Source of the DNA: Sphingomonas edaphi
Lineage (GTDB): Bacteria > Pseudomonadota > Alphaproteobacteria > Sphingomonadales > Sphingomonadaceae
NCBI RefSeq assembly: GCF_003583725.1
Contig: NZ_QXTF01000001.1
Span: 372,001-436,000 of the forward strand
Length of the DNA stretch: 64,000 nucleotides
Direction: 5' to 3'
Part shown: positions 25,101-35,146 of the stretch, one piece after another
Layout of the letters: every line of letters begins with the position of its first letter
Position numbering within the stretch: position 1 is the first letter of the stretch
Notes under the pieces: model-generated
Databases searched by the model: none
Told to the model about the DNA's origin: nothing
What the model saw: the letters and a program-made list of their open reading frames with translations, nothing else
Position numbers and translations under genes: made by a program

Positions 25101-26171
25101 GTGGAGCTGGGGGGCTTCCAGACGAGGTTCGAAGGGTGGAGCCGGGGTCCAGCTTTCGTCGTCGTAGCGGTGTTGGTTGCGCTGATTGCCTTCGCAAGCT
25201 GGTCACCGGAACGGGCCCCCGCGCCCAAGCTCCGGACATCGGAAGCACAGCACAGCGACCTCCAGCTTTATCGCGACATCATTAGAGACGTTCGCAGCGG
25301 CGAGAGCTATTATGACGCCGCCGCCCGAGAGCAGCGCGCCGCCAACTACCCATTGAAGCCCTTCTATACCGTCCGCCTGCCGACCCATGCCACCATCTAC
25401 GCCGCGCTTGGAGAGCCGGTGATGATTGGCCTGGTCTGGGCCCTGTCCGCGGCATTGATTGTTGCCTGGTGGGTTTTGCTGAAGCCGATACTGCAGCTGC
25501 CACTCTTGGGTGCATCGATGGTGCTGATCGGCGGCGGCCTAGGTGGCCTGCTGCAGCCGATGACCGGCCTGTTCCATGAAAGCTGGGCGGCGCTCCTGAT
25601 GGCGCTGATGATCGCGCTACGACGCCCTACCCGCGCCTGGCCTGCTCTCCTTGCGGGTTGCCTGGCCCTGATGGTGCGTGAACTTTCGCTGCCGATGATC
25701 CTAGCGATGGGCGGGCTGGCGGTGATTGAACGGCGTTGGCGCGAAGCGGCAGGTTGGGCGGCAATCGTTGCGGTCTTTGCGGGCTATCTGACGCTGCATG
25801 GATACTGGGTTGGGCAAGTCATTCAACCGCAGGATCCGGCGTCGCCGGGCTGGTCGGGCCTACTCGGCGTCCACTTTGCGCTCAAAAGCCTTGCCAAGGT
25901 CACATTTGGAATCCAGCTGCCCGACGCTCTGGCCGCGTCGCTGCTGCTGCTATCCCTGTTCGGCTGGGCATCGGTTCGAACGGGTTGGGCGTTGAGGGCA
26001 TTCCTACTCTTGCTTGGGTATGGCGCGATGCTGGCGCTCTTTGCGCGCGCCGACACATTCTACTGGGCGCTGATCGCGGCGCCGCTGTCTTTCATGGGGC
26101 TGGTGTTTCTACCCAAGGCTGTGTCTGACCTTGCGAAGGCCATGCGCCGCACTCCATATCCAGCCTCATGA
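25101..26171 (+). CDS. Polytopic membrane protein, GT-C glycosyltransferase-like
   Basis: A 356 aa integral membrane protein of unknown function with about eight or nine hydrophobic helices. The first (about 17-35) is followed by a roughly 70-residue extracytoplasmic loop with DLQLYRDIIRDVRSGESYYDAA and NYPLKPFYTVRLPT. A YY-x-aa..Q...YP..PF...R.PT pattern like this is seen in GT-C-type membrane glycosyltransferases and DUF2029-like proteins, but I see no firm catalytic signature. The GTG at 25101 is one base after the ubiB stop, and the end overlaps coaBC by four bases, so it is embedded in this operon. Confidence 0.72.
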   Translation: MELGGFQTRFEGWSRGPAFVVVAVLVALIAFASWSPERAPAPKLRTSEAQHSDLQLYRDIIRDVRSGESYYDAAAREQRAANYPLKPFYTVRLPTHATIYAALGEPVMIGLVWALSAALIVAWWVLLKPILQLPLLGASMVLIGGGLGGLLQPMTGLFHESWAALLMALMIALRRPTRAWPALLAGCLALMVRELSLPMILAMGGLAVIERRWREAAGWAAIVAVFAGYLTLHGYWVGQVIQPQDPASPGWSGLLGVHFALKSLAKVTFGIQLPDALAASLLLLSLFGWASVRTGWALRAFLLLLGYGAMLALFARADTFYWALIAAPLSFMGLVFLPKAVSDLAKAMRRTPYPAS

Positions 26172-27364
26172 GCCACATCCTCTTGATCGTTGGCGGCGGA
26201 ATCGCGGCTTACAAGGCGGCCGAACTAATCCGTCTATTCCGTAAGGAAGGCCATCGGGTTACGCCCGTCCTCACCGAGGGGGGCGCCCACTTCGTAACCC
26301 CGATGAGCCTAGCCGCGCTTGCAGAAAGCCCTGTCTATACGTCGCTGTGGGACCTGAAGGACGAAGCAGAGATGGGCCACATCCAACTCTCACGGGCCGC
26401 GGATATTATTCTCGTTTGTCCGGCGACAGCCGACCTCATCGCGCGGATGGCGAGCGGCCACGCCAACGACCTAGCGACCACGCTACTGCTGGCAACCGAC
26501 AAGCCGGTAGTCGTTGCGCCGGCGATGAACGTCCGCATGTGGCAACATGAAGCAACGAAACGGAACATCGCCCAACTGAAGGCCGACGGGGCCACGGTGC
26601 TGGAGCCAGATGAGGGTCCAATGGCCTGCGGTGAGTTCGGTCCGGGCCGGTTGCCCGAGCCGGACGATATCTACCGGCGCATGGAGCCGTTCCTTGGCAG
26701 CATCTCTCGCCATACCCCTGCCGAGTCCGGTTTGCTGGCGGGAAAGCATGTCCTCGTCACCGCAGGCCCAACCCACGAGCCGATCGATCCGGTGCGCGTG
26801 ATTGCCAACCGTTCGTCCGGCAAGCAGGGTTTTGCCATTGCCGAAGCGGCGGCTCAGGCGGGAGCGCGGGTGACGCTCGTTTCCGGTCCTGTCGCCCTGC
26901 CGACGCCAGGCGGCGTGGTCCGCATCGATGTCGAAACGGCGCAGCAGATGGCCGATGCCGTTGCTGAGGCGCTTCCCGCTGATGTCGCCATTCTGGTTGC
27001 CGCAGTTGCCGATTGGCGAGTCGAAGCGGCGGCGGAGAAGCTCAAGAAGTCGTCGGGACCTCCAATGCTGCACTTTTCGCCCAACCCCGACATACTGGCG
27101 ACGCTGGCGGCACGACCCGATCGCCCCTCCCTGCTAATCGGTTTCGCGGCGGAAACCCAAGATGTGGTCGCAAACGGGCAGGCAAAACTCTCTTCGAAGA
27201 AGGCAGACTGGATCGTCGCCAACGACGTGTCGGGCGATGTGATGGGCGGCTCGCGCAATCGCGTCCATCTGGTAACAACGGACGGGGTCGAAGATTGGCC
27301 CGAAGCCGCCAAGGAAGACGTCGCGCGACACCTGATTTCCCGAATAGCACAGGAACTTTCATGA
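26168..27364 (+). CDS. coaBC: Bifunctional CoaBC (phosphopantothenate-cysteine ligase / PPC decarboxylase)
   Basis: CoaBC joins 4'-phosphopantothenate to cysteine and decarboxylates the product, two steps of coenzyme A synthesis. The 398 aa protein has an N-terminal FMN decarboxylase domain with catalytic His71 ([10 protein letters not shown]), the substrate motif PAMN (118-121) ..MW and Cys154 in [11 protein letters not shown]. The C-terminal synthetase domain starts near 195 ([27 protein letters not shown]) and includes [12 protein letters not shown]. Both halves look complete. Overlaps both neighbours by four bases. Confidence 0.96.
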   Translation: MSHILLIVGGGIAAYKAAELIRLFRKEGHRVTPVLTEGGAHFVTPMSLAALAESPVYTSLWDLKDEAEMGHIQLSRAADIILVCPATADLIARMASGHANDLATTLLLATDKPVVVAPAMNVRMWQHEATKRNIAQLKADGATVLEPDEGPMACGEFGPGRLPEPDDIYRRMEPFLGSISRHTPAESGLLAGKHVLVTAGPTHEPIDPVRVIANRSSGKQGFAIAEAAAQAGARVTLVSGPVALPTPGGVVRIDVETAQQMADAVAEALPADVAILVAAVADWRVEAAAEKLKKSSGPPMLHFSPNPDILATLAARPDRPSLLIGFAAETQDVVANGQAKLSSKKADWIVANDVSGDVMGGSRNRVHLVTTDGVEDWPEAAKEDVARHLISRIAQELS

Positions 27365-27813
27365 CCATCCGTATTCGACTGACGCGCCTCCCCCACGGGG
27401 AGGGGCTGCCCTTGCCGACCTATGCAACACCAGGTGCGGCAGGCATGGATGTTGTGGCGGCTGAGGACGTTGATTTGCAGCCGGGGGAGCGGCATGCGGT
27501 TGCGACGGGTTTTCGCGTCGCCATTCCCGAAGGCTACGAAATCCAAGTTCGCCCCCGCTCAGGCCTCGCCTTCAAGCATGGCATCACTGTTCCTAACACT
27601 CCTGGCACCATCGACAGCGACTACCGCGGGGAGCTCAAGGTGCTGTTGATCAATCACGGCCGCGACGCATTCCCTATTCGCCGCGGCGAGCGCATCGCCC
27701 AACTGGTTCCGGCTGCCGTGACCCTCGCGGAGTTCGACGAGGTACAGGAGCTATGCGAAACGGAGCGCGGCGCGGGCGGGTTCGGCTCGACCGGCGGTCA
27801 TGGCTCTCTCTGA
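27361..27813 (+). CDS. dut: dUTP diphosphatase
   Basis: Dut hydrolyses dUTP to dUMP, limiting uracil in DNA and feeding thymidylate synthesis. The 150 aa trimeric-type enzyme shows the five motifs: [42 protein letters not shown] and the Gly-rich [10 protein letters not shown] tail. ATG 27361 overlaps the coaBC stop. The end overlaps the moeB start by 14 bp. Confidence 0.96.
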   Translation: MTIRIRLTRLPHGEGLPLPTYATPGAAGMDVVAAEDVDLQPGERHAVATGFRVAIPEGYEIQVRPRSGLAFKHGITVPNTPGTIDSDYRGELKVLLINHGRDAFPIRRGERIAQLVPAAVTLAEFDEVQELCETERGAGGFGSTGGHGSL

Positions 27814-28546
27814 CGACGAGCTTGACCGCTACGCGCGGCATATCGTTCTTCCCCAGCTTGGCGGAGCCGGCCAGCTTCGGCTGAAGCAGGCCAAGGTGGC
27901 GGTTGTTGGCGCGGGTGGGATCGGTGCAGCCGTTATCCCGGCTCTTACCGGAGCCGGTATCGGACAGCTGACGATCATTGATGCAGATACGGTCGACCTG
28001 TCAAACCTGCAGCGGCAGCCGCTTTATGAAACAGCGGACATTGGGAATGCCAAGGCGACGCTGGCGGTCAATTTTGCGAGGGCGCGCAATCCGCACGTTA
28101 GGTTCAGCGCCATCAAGACGCGCATCGACGGGGACAATGCTGCCTCCTTGCTGTCTGGGCACGACCTGATCCTCGACGGCACGGACAATTTCGCCACGCG
28201 CCTGACTGTCAGTGATGTTGCGGTTTCGCTCGGCATTCCCCTGCTATCGGCAGCCGCACAGCAGTTCCAGGGTCAGGTCGCTCTATTTCACGGTCGTCCC
28301 TGCTATCGCTGCTTCGTAGGCGACGCCTTCGACACGGACGATTGCGATACCTGCGCTGAGCTCGGCGTACTCGGCGCGCTGACGGGAACCGTCGGCAATT
28401 TCGCCGCGCTCATGGCGATACGGGCGCTTTCCGGCATCGGCCCGGATGCAGCCGGAACCCTTCACCTGTTCGACGGTGCGACCTTGACCTGGCGCCAGAT
28501 CCGGCTCGTTGCCGATCCGGAATGCCGCACCTGCAGCATGCGCTAG
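27800..28546 (+). CDS. moeB: MoeB/ThiF-family adenylyltransferase
   Basis: An E1-like enzyme that adenylates the C-terminus of a small sulfur carrier (MoaD or ThiS). The 248 aa protein has the nucleotide fold [11 protein letters not shown] (35-45), [11 protein letters not shown] (63-73), the substrate Asp in [10 protein letters not shown] (125-134), zinc cysteines C168 and C171 with C242 and C245, and Cys185 in CAELGVLG, the position of the conserved catalytic cysteine. Without a C-terminal rhodanese domain it fits molybdopterin or thiamine sulfur transfer; which partner is used cannot be told here. It ends overlapping topA tail to tail. Confidence 0.9.
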   Translation: MALSDDELDRYARHIVLPQLGGAGQLRLKQAKVAVVGAGGIGAAVIPALTGAGIGQLTIIDADTVDLSNLQRQPLYETADIGNAKATLAVNFARARNPHVRFSAIKTRIDGDNAASLLSGHDLILDGTDNFATRLTVSDVAVSLGIPLLSAAAQQFQGQVALFHGRPCYRCFVGDAFDTDDCDTCAELGVLGALTGTVGNFAALMAIRALSGIGPDAAGTLHLFDGATLTWRQIRLVADPECRTCSMR

Positions 28547-31014
28547 GCTTTCTTCTTCTTTTTCGCGGGAGCCTTGCGCTTCGCCTTTTTCACGGGCCCC
28601 TTCGCTGCCTTGGCATCGATCAGTGCGATGGCCTCGCCCAGCGTCACGGCTTTTGGATCGGCGCTTTTCGGCAAGGTTGCATGCGTTGCGCCGTCACTGA
28701 CGTACGGTCCGAAGCGGCCTTCCAGCACCTTGAGCTCCTTGCCCGACTCAGGATGCGCACCGAGCACGGCAATCGGCTCACGTGAGGCGCCTCGCGAACG
28801 GCCGCCGCCTGCCGCCGCCTCCGCCAGTTTGACGACCGCCGTATTCATTCCGGTGTCGAACACTTCGGCGGTAGAGGACAAGCGCGCATACTTGCCGTCG
28901 TGCAGCAGGTAGGGGCCATAACGACCGATCGACGCGACGATGGGTAGGCCGGTCTCGGGGTGAGCGCCAATTTCGCGCGGTAGGGACAGCAGCTTTTCCG
29001 CCATCTCCAGCGTGAGCGAGTCCTGGGGTACGTCCTTGGGAAGCGACGCCCGCGTGCCGTCACGCTCCAGATAAGGTCCGAAACGCCCGCTCTTGAGCTC
29101 GATGCCGTTGCCGATCTCCGCTGGCCCATCGCTGGCCGCTTCCTCGCCCTGGCCAAAGCGGCGCGTATATTTGCAATCCGGATAGTTTGAGCAGGCGACG
29201 AAGGCGCCGAATTTTCCGCCGCGAAGACCTAGCCTTCCTATCCCACATAGCGGACAAACGCGTGGATCGCTGCCATCGTCCTTGTCAGGAAACAGGTAGG
29301 GCGCAAGGAATTCGTCGAGCGCCGCCGTCACTTCCGAGGGCTTCTGGTCCATGACCTCGCCCGCCTTGGGCTTGAAGTCGCGCCAGAAGTCCTCGAGCAT
29401 TTTCTGCCAGCGCAGCCGGCCGCCAGACACATCGTCCAGCTCTTCTTCCAACTCGGCCGTATAGTCGTAGTTCACATAACGTTCGAAGAACCGCTCGAGG
29501 AACGCGGTAACGAGCCGCCCGCTCTCTTCAGGAATGAATCGCTGCTTATCGAGCCGCACATATTCGCGGTCCTTGAGCGTCTGCAGAGTGGCGGCGTAGG
29601 TCGAGGGCCTGCCGATGCCGAGCTCTTCCAGTCGCTTGACCAGGCTCGCTTCCGAAAAGCGCGGCGGCGGCTGGGTAAAGCTTTGCACCGCATCGACACG
29701 CGTCTTCACTGGTGAATCGCCGGTACGGAGCGCGGGCATGCGGCCCGATTCTTCATCCTGCGGATCGTCGCGACCTTCGTCATAAAGGGCCATGAAACCG
29801 GGGAAAAGAACGACCTGTCCCGTCGCGCGAAGCGTCGCCCGCCCGGCCCCGTCGGTCAGTTCGACCGTGGTTCGCTCTAACCGGGCCGACGCCATCTGAC
29901 TGGCAAGCGCGCGATTATACACCAGCGCGTACAAACGAGCGTGGTCGCCCGACCCCGCGCGATCTTTGGCAAAATCCGTCGGACGAATTGCCTCGTGCGC
30001 TTCCTGCGCGTTCTTTGCTTTGCTGCTGTACTGGCGCGGCTTGTCGGGAACATAACCCGCATCATAACGGTCCGCGATGACCTTACGGGCGGCACTGATC
30101 GCCTCCCCTGCCATTTGGACCCCGTCCGTGCGCATGTAGGTGATCAACCCGTCTTCATAGAGCGACTGTGCAAGACGCATCGTGTGGCTCGCGGAAAAGC
30201 CAAGCTTTCGCGCCGCTTCCTGTTGCAGCGTAGAGGTTGTGAACGGCGGCGGCGGATTCTTGGCTAGGGGCTTGGTCTCGACCGAGGCAACCGTAAACCG
30301 GCCGTCTTCGACCACCTGTTTTGCAGCGTCGGCCGATCCCTTGTCGCCGATGGACAGGCGGTCCAGCTTCTTCCCGTCCAGCCCGACGAGGCGCGCCGTG
30401 AACGGCGTTCCGTCAGCTTCGAAGGTTGCCGAGACCTGCCAATACTCTTGCGCCTTGAAGAGTTCGATCTCTCGCTCGCGGTCGACGATCAATCGAAGTG
30501 CCACCGATTGCACTCGGCCGGCCGACTTGGCCCCCGGCAACTTGCGCCACAAAATCGGAGAAAGGGTGAAACCGACCAGATAATCGAGCGCGCGACGGGC
30601 CCGGTACGCATCGATCAAATCTTCGTCGAGCCCGCGCGGGTGGGCCATCGCCTCGGTCACCGCAGACTTGGTGATGGCGTTGAAAGTGACGCGCTCAACC
30701 GTTTGGGGAAGTGCCTTTTTCTTTCTAAGCACTTCCTGGACATGCCAGCTGATTGCTTCGCCTTCACGATCGGGGTCGGTCGCAAGGATTAGGGCGTCGG
30801 CCTTCTTCGCCTCATCGCTGATCGCCTTCAGTTGCTTTGCTTTGTCGGGGTAGGTCTCCCAATCCATCGCGAAGCCGTCTTCGGGGTTCACTGATCCGTC
30901 CTTCGGCGGCAGATCGCGGACGTGGCCATAGCTGGCCAGCACACGGTGGCCTGGACCGAGATATTTTTCGATGGTTTTCGCCTTGGCAGGCGATTCAACG
31001 ACGACGAGTTTCAA
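28543..31014 (-). CDS. topA: DNA topoisomerase I
   Basis: Type IA topoisomerase that relaxes negative supercoils. The 823 aa protein has the TOPRIM domain (MKLVVVESPAKAKTIEKYL; DPDREGEAISW at 80-90), the catalytic Tyr293 in LITYMRTDG, and C-terminal zinc-ribbon repeats starting with CPLCGIGRL...CSNYPDCKYTRR, followed by three topo-C repeats and a Lys/Ala-rich tail, as in alphaproteobacterial TopA. Complete and of normal length. Upstream on the same strand is the dprA remnant, then plsY. Confidence 0.96.
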   Translation of the reverse strand: MKLVVVESPAKAKTIEKYLGPGHRVLASYGHVRDLPPKDGSVNPEDGFAMDWETYPDKAKQLKAISDEAKKADALILATDPDREGEAISWHVQEVLRKKKALPQTVERVTFNAITKSAVTEAMAHPRGLDEDLIDAYRARRALDYLVGFTLSPILWRKLPGAKSAGRVQSVALRLIVDREREIELFKAQEYWQVSATFEADGTPFTARLVGLDGKKLDRLSIGDKGSADAAKQVVEDGRFTVASVETKPLAKNPPPPFTTSTLQQEAARKLGFSASHTMRLAQSLYEDGLITYMRTDGVQMAGEAISAARKVIADRYDAGYVPDKPRQYSSKAKNAQEAHEAIRPTDFAKDRAGSGDHARLYALVYNRALASQMASARLERTTVELTDGAGRATLRATGQVVLFPGFMALYDEGRDDPQDEESGRMPALRTGDSPVKTRVDAVQSFTQPPPRFSEASLVKRLEELGIGRPSTYAATLQTLKDREYVRLDKQRFIPEESGRLVTAFLERFFERYVNYDYTAELEEELDDVSGGRLRWQKMLEDFWRDFKPKAGEVMDQKPSEVTAALDEFLAPYLFPDKDDGSDPRVCPLCGIGRLGLRGGKFGAFVACSNYPDCKYTRRFGQGEEAASDGPAEIGNGIELKSGRFGPYLERDGTRASLPKDVPQDSLTLEMAEKLLSLPREIGAHPETGLPIVASIGRYGPYLLHDGKYARLSSTAEVFDTGMNTAVVKLAEAAAGGGRSRGASREPIAVLGAHPESGKELKVLEGRFGPYVSDGATHATLPKSADPKAVTLGEAIALIDAKAAKGPVKKAKRKAPAKKKKKA

Positions 31015-31069
31015 CTTGGCGCATTCCTTTACGTACGTACGCGCGATTGTCGGGCGGCACAGCTGGCCG

Positions 31070-31481
31070 TCAAGCCGCTAAGGAAGACTGGCCTTGCCGC
31101 CGCGCTACGCTCAAAACGCTCGTCGAGCTCAGCTCCACCAGCAACTATTGGGGCGCGCTCGCGTGGGCGCCAGATTGGCGGAAGAGATGTTGACGGGACT
31201 GGCGACGAGCGAGCCCAGTCTTCGGGGAGCACCCGCCCATTGAATTTTGCGTTCATCCGCACGCCGGGCCCTCCCCATTCGCTTGGCGCACGAGCGCTAG
31301 CACGCCGCCAATCGGCCGAGGCGCTTCCGGCACGTCCGCAGCGATCTCTGGGGGCAAAATATGGAAGGGCTTTCAGTGCCGCTTCAATACCAAAGCGGAA
31401 CATGATTTCGCGATAGGCTATGGGTGCGATGCCGGGCGTGCGAGTTAGCCGTAACCGGTTAAGCAAACCTGGCGCGTGCAC
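31070..31481 (-). pseudogene. dprA: Decayed dprA (DNA processing protein) remnant
   Basis: Between plsY and topA, where alphaproteobacteria usually carry dprA, lies about 410 bp instead of a 1.1 kb gene. From a GTG at 31481, two bases past the plsY stop, the translation gives a DprA-like N-terminus: LLNRLRLTRTPGIAPIAYRE, then MFRFGIEAALKALPYFAP. The central Rossmann (LOG) domain is missing. Near the 3' end, pieces of a DprA winged-helix tail appear in three different frames: SPVNISS, LFRQSGAHASAPQ, then LLVEL and ELDERFERS, and finally RRQGQSSLAA with a stop ending at 31070. The pattern fits a large internal deletion plus several frameshifts. One frame stays open to 31029 but looks non-functional. 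Confidence 0.75.
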
Positions 31482-31482
31482 G

Positions 31483-32073
31483 TCACTTTGCCTTGCGGCC
31501 CACGCGGGGCTCCTCACCTTTAGCAAGGCGCCGAATGTTATCCTTGTGCTTCCATATGATCAGCAGTGCAAAACCAAGCAGCATCGGAAAGAGCGCGGTC
31601 TCGCCCACTATCGCGGCAGTAACTGGAGCGCTTGCTGCTGCGGCCATGCCTGCAACCGAGCTAATGCGGATGACGAGCAACAGCCCGATCCAGACCAGTG
31701 CGTAGACTGCCGCCGCGACGGGCAGCAACGGAATCAGGATTCCGAGCAAGGTCGCTACGCCCTTCCCGCCTCTGAAGCGCAGCCACACCGGATAAAGATG
31801 CCCCACCAGGGCACCTGCCGCAGCATAGCTGACAGCTTCAGGCCAGAAACGATGGGCCAGCATCACGGCCAACGCACCCTTGGCAGCGTCAAGGAGCAGC
31901 GTCAGAGCGGCCAGTCCCTTTGATCCGGTCCGCAGGACGTTTGTGGCGCCGATGTTGCCCGACCCGATCTCCCTTATGTCGCCACGACCACTCAGCCGGG
32001 TCAGCAATAGCCCGAAGGGAATGGAGCCGAGCCAGTAGCCGACGGCGAGGGCAATCAAATGAGAAGTCGTCAT
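31483..32073 (-). CDS. plsY: Acyl-phosphate:glycerol-3-phosphate acyltransferase PlsY
   Basis: PlsY transfers an acyl group from acyl-phosphate to glycerol-3-phosphate, the first step of phospholipid synthesis, in the inner membrane. The 196 aa protein has several hydrophobic helices and the three signature motifs GSGNIGATNVLR (about 35-46), LLDAAKGALAV and HLYPVWLRFRGGKGVAT. Start ATG 32073 gives MTTSHLIALAVGYWLGSIP, typical for the family; an upstream in-frame start at 32127 is unlikely. Divergent from murI. Confidence 0.95.
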   Translation of the reverse strand: MTTSHLIALAVGYWLGSIPFGLLLTRLSGRGDIREIGSGNIGATNVLRTGSKGLAALTLLLDAAKGALAVMLAHRFWPEAVSYAAAGALVGHLYPVWLRFRGGKGVATLLGILIPLLPVAAAVYALVWIGLLLVIRISSVAGMAAAASAPVTAAIVGETALFPMLLGFALLIIWKHKDNIRRLAKGEEPRVGRKAK

Positions 32074-32147
32074 GACGCGCTTGCGTAGCAGATCGTTTGT
32101 CGGTCGCAATGTTGCGCGGACCCGCACTTGGCCCTAGCCCGTCGCCG

Positions 32148-32936
32148 ATGGATCCATCCGCTCCTATTCTCTTTTTCGATTCAGGTGTCGGCGGCTTGTC
32201 AGTTCTGGGACCAACGCGGGCTCTGCTGCCAAACGCTCCGATCGTTTACGCGGCCGATAACGCTGCATTTCCCTACGGTACCCGCTCCGAACAGGAGATT
32301 GCGGCTCGTGTCCCCGCATTGCTTGGTAGGTTGGTTGAACGCTTCCACCCCCGGCTGGCTGTCATAGCCTGCAACACCGCCTCGACCATTGCGCTCGACC
32401 ATGTCCGCGCAGCGCTGGAAATTCCCGTCGTTGGCACTGTTCCGGCGATCAAGCCAGCAGCCGAGCTGTCGCTATCGCGAGTGATCGGCGTGCTGGGCAC
32501 TGAGGCGACCGTCCGTCAGCCCTATGTGGATGACCTGGCCGATCGGTTCGCCTCCGACTGCACGGTCATTCGGCACGGCAGCCCCGAGCTCGTCGAGCTG
32601 GCGGAAGCGAAATTGGCAGGGGTGGCGGTCGCCGCCGAAGATGTTCACCGGGCGGTCGAAGCCATGCTCGACCATCCGCGCGGCCATGAGCTCGACGTTG
32701 TGGTCCTCGCCTGCACCCATTTCCCCCTGTTGGCCGACGAGTTGTCGGAAGCACTGCCAAACGTCACGCAGGTCGACGGTGGCCCGGGCATCGCGCGCCG
32801 GATTTCCTCTCTCACCAAAGGACAGGCCTGGCCGGAAAGCGCTCCTGACGGCATTGCGGTCTTCACCGCACCGCCACCGAAGCAATTGGTGACGTCACTC
32901 GCCGGATTTGGCCTAAATACGGTGGTCATTCTGTGA
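32148..32936 (+). CDS. murI: Glutamate racemase
   Basis: MurI converts L- to D-glutamate for peptidoglycan. The 262 aa enzyme has FDSGVGGLSV (about 10-19), YAADNAAFPYG, the first catalytic cysteine in VIACNTAST and the second in VLACTHFPLL, and the TVRQPYVDDL stretch. Length is usual. ATG 32148 is chosen over the open upstream frame (from 32097) because the family starts close before the FDSG motif. Confidence 0.95.
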   Translation: MDPSAPILFFDSGVGGLSVLGPTRALLPNAPIVYAADNAAFPYGTRSEQEIAARVPALLGRLVERFHPRLAVIACNTASTIALDHVRAALEIPVVGTVPAIKPAAELSLSRVIGVLGTEATVRQPYVDDLADRFASDCTVIRHGSPELVELAEAKLAGVAVAAEDVHRAVEAMLDHPRGHELDVVVLACTHFPLLADELSEALPNVTQVDGGPGIARRISSLTKGQAWPESAPDGIAVFTAPPPKQLVTSLAGFGLNTVVIL

Positions 32937-33008
32937 ATAGTTGCGAGTCGTTCGCAATGGAAATCGCCCGCCTCCAACGGTAAAGGCGCGACGAGCGAAG
33001 GGATTAGC

Positions 33009-34229
33009 GTGGACTACGACCGGATATTCAAGGCGGCGATCGATCGCCTGCACGATGAGGGGCGCTATCGCGTCTTCATCGACATCCTGCGGACCAAGGG
33101 CAGCTTTCCCAACGCTCACTGCTTCCACGGGCATAACGGGCCCAAGCCGATCACGGTGTGGTGCTCCAACGACTATCTGGGCATGGGCCAGCACCCGGCC
33201 GTCGTCACTGCGATGGAAGAAGCCCTGCACAGCGTCGGCGCCGGTTCGGGAGGAACACGCAATATTGGCGGCAATACTCACTATCACGTGGACCTGGAAG
33301 CCGAGCTCGCGGATCTTCACGCCAAGCAGGCGGCCCTACTGTTTACCTCCGGTTATGTGTCGAACGAGGCCGCGCTCTCGACGCTCGGCAAGCTGTTACC
33401 CGGCTGCGTCATCTTTTCGGATGAACTCAACCACGCTTCGATGATCGCCGGCATCCGCAGTTCTGGTTGCGAGAAGCGAGTATTCCGGCACAACGATCTC
33501 GAACATCTCGAGCAACTGCTTCGCGAGGAAGCTCCGGAAACACCCAAGCTAATCGCGTTTGAAAGCGTCTATTCGATGGACGGCGATGTCGCGCCGATCG
33601 GAGAAATCTGCGATCTTGCGGACAAGTATGGCGCCCTCACCTACTTGGACGAAGTCCACGCGGTCGGCATGTATGGCGATCATGGCGGCGGAATTTCGGA
33701 GCGCGACCAAGTCGCCGATCGGGTGACCATCATAGAAGGAACGCTCGGCAAGGCGTTCGGCGTGATGGGCGGCTACATCGCCGCGGACCGGACGATCATC
33801 GACTGCATCCGCTCCTACGCGCCCGGCTTCATCTTCACGACCAGCCTGTCGCCCGTGCTGGTAGCCGGAGCGCTCGCGTCCGTTCGGCACCTGAAGCAAT
33901 CTAACGAAGAGCGGCTCGCCCAGCAGGCAGGGGCGACTAGCCTAAAGGCACGGTTCCGGGACGCGGGCCTGCCGGTCATGGAGAGCGTGACGCACATCGT
34001 GCCGTTGCTGGTTGGGTGCCCGGTCAAGGCGAAGCGGATCAGCGACATCCTGCTCGCCGAATATGGTCTTTACGTCCAGCCAATCAATTTCCCGACGGTT
34101 CCGCGCGGAACCGAACGCCTGCGCTTTACACCCGGGCCGACGCACAGCGAAGCCATGATGGCGGAACTTACGACGGCGCTTGTCGAGATCTGGGGCCGGC
34201 TGGAACTCGAATTTCGCAAGGCGGCCTGA
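33009..34229 (+). CDS. hemA: 5-aminolevulinate synthase
   Basis: ALAS condenses glycine and succinyl-CoA to 5-aminolevulinate, the first heme step in alphaproteobacteria. The 406 aa PLP enzyme shows [10 protein letters not shown] (51-60), [35 protein letters not shown] (Asp214, His217) and the PLP lysine Lys248 in [13 protein letters not shown], ending with the [10 protein letters not shown] strand. The start is GTG 33009. The C-terminal regulatory CP motifs of mitochondrial forms are absent. Seven bases separate it from the FkbM gene. Confidence 0.96.
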   Translation: MDYDRIFKAAIDRLHDEGRYRVFIDILRTKGSFPNAHCFHGHNGPKPITVWCSNDYLGMGQHPAVVTAMEEALHSVGAGSGGTRNIGGNTHYHVDLEAELADLHAKQAALLFTSGYVSNEAALSTLGKLLPGCVIFSDELNHASMIAGIRSSGCEKRVFRHNDLEHLEQLLREEAPETPKLIAFESVYSMDGDVAPIGEICDLADKYGALTYLDEVHAVGMYGDHGGGISERDQVADRVTIIEGTLGKAFGVMGGYIAADRTIIDCIRSYAPGFIFTTSLSPVLVAGALASVRHLKQSNEERLAQQAGATSLKARFRDAGLPVMESVTHIVPLLVGCPVKAKRISDILLAEYGLYVQPINFPTVPRGTERLRFTPGPTHSEAMMAELTTALVEIWGRLELEFRKAA

Positions 34230-34235
34230 CCGCTC

Positions 34236-35144
34236 GTGCAGGTTTCCAGCCTCATCGAGGCACTCCCCGCGGACCTAACGCTGACGCTGGTTGACGTCGG
34301 GTCCGCTGGCGGAACACATAGCCGATGGGACGACTTCCGCCCTCTGCTTTCGAACATCCTGTTTGATCCCCGCGAAGCCGCTGCCACTGGTAGCTTCGGA
34401 CGTGGCGCGACGCGGGTTTACCCGGTCGCGCTTGGAGAGGCGGCGGGCGAGGCGGAACTCTTTTTGACCGAAATGGTCAACATGTCGTCGTTCCTCGAGC
34501 CCGATCCGGAGCAGTTTGGTCGTTACAGGAAAAAGTCAGGCGACAGCGCTGTGACTGCGAGCGAGATGGTCAAGATCGAGCGACTAGATGACCTCGCAAA
34601 ACGCGACGGCTTCAAACCGGACGTTCTGAAGGTCGATACGCAGGGTAGCGAACTGCTCGTGCTGAAAGGCGCGCGGTCGGCTTTACAATCTGTCATCCTT
34701 GCCGAAATCGAAGTGTCGTTCTTCGCACGATACAAGGGCCAGCCGCTGTTTGCGGACATTGAGGCATTTATGAATGCGCAGGGATTCGAACTGATCGACC
34801 TTCTCAAGTTGAAGCGTTATCGCGCCGATAATTCATTCGGCATTCGCAATGCTGGCTTGCGCGAGGGGGAACGATCGGGTCGGTTGGCTTACGCCGACGC
34901 CATTTTTTTCCGCAGGGAAGCTCTCGTCTTGGAAATTGGAAAGTCCGACGGCGGGCAATCCGTTTTACGCGCGGTGGTCGCCCTTGTTGCATACGGCAAG
35001 GCGGATCTGGCGGCCCGCCTGCTCGATGTCGGGCGCGACATGATCGGACAGGCGCGAGCAGTCGCAATCGGCGAAGCGATCCGCTCGCTGCCGTCGCCAC
35101 GCAGGAAGCGACTTATATCCCGCTTGCTCGGCAAAGTAGGTTGA
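34236..35144 (+). CDS. FkbM-family methyltransferase
   Basis: A 302 aa protein with a Rossmann-like SAM-binding start (TLTLVDVGSAGGTHSRW, about 15-31), a middle segment with YPVALGEAAGEAELFLTE, and the FkbM core VLKVDTQGSELLVLKGA (about 132-148) followed by AEIEVSFFARYKGQPLF. FkbM enzymes O-methylate sugars, glycolipids or macrolides; the acceptor here is unknown. The C-terminal 75 residues are an extra helical extension. GTG 34236 lies seven bases after hemA and the stop overlaps or abuts the PLD-like gene, so it is co-transcribed with hemA. Confidence 0.85.
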   Translation: MQVSSLIEALPADLTLTLVDVGSAGGTHSRWDDFRPLLSNILFDPREAAATGSFGRGATRVYPVALGEAAGEAELFLTEMVNMSSFLEPDPEQFGRYRKKSGDSAVTASEMVKIERLDDLAKRDGFKPDVLKVDTQGSELLVLKGARSALQSVILAEIEVSFFARYKGQPLFADIEAFMNAQGFELIDLLKLKRYRADNSFGIRNAGLREGERSGRLAYADAIFFRREALVLEIGKSDGGQSVLRAVVALVAYGKADLAARLLDVGRDMIGQARAVAIGEAIRSLPSPRRKRLISRLLGKVG

Positions 35145-35146
35145 TC

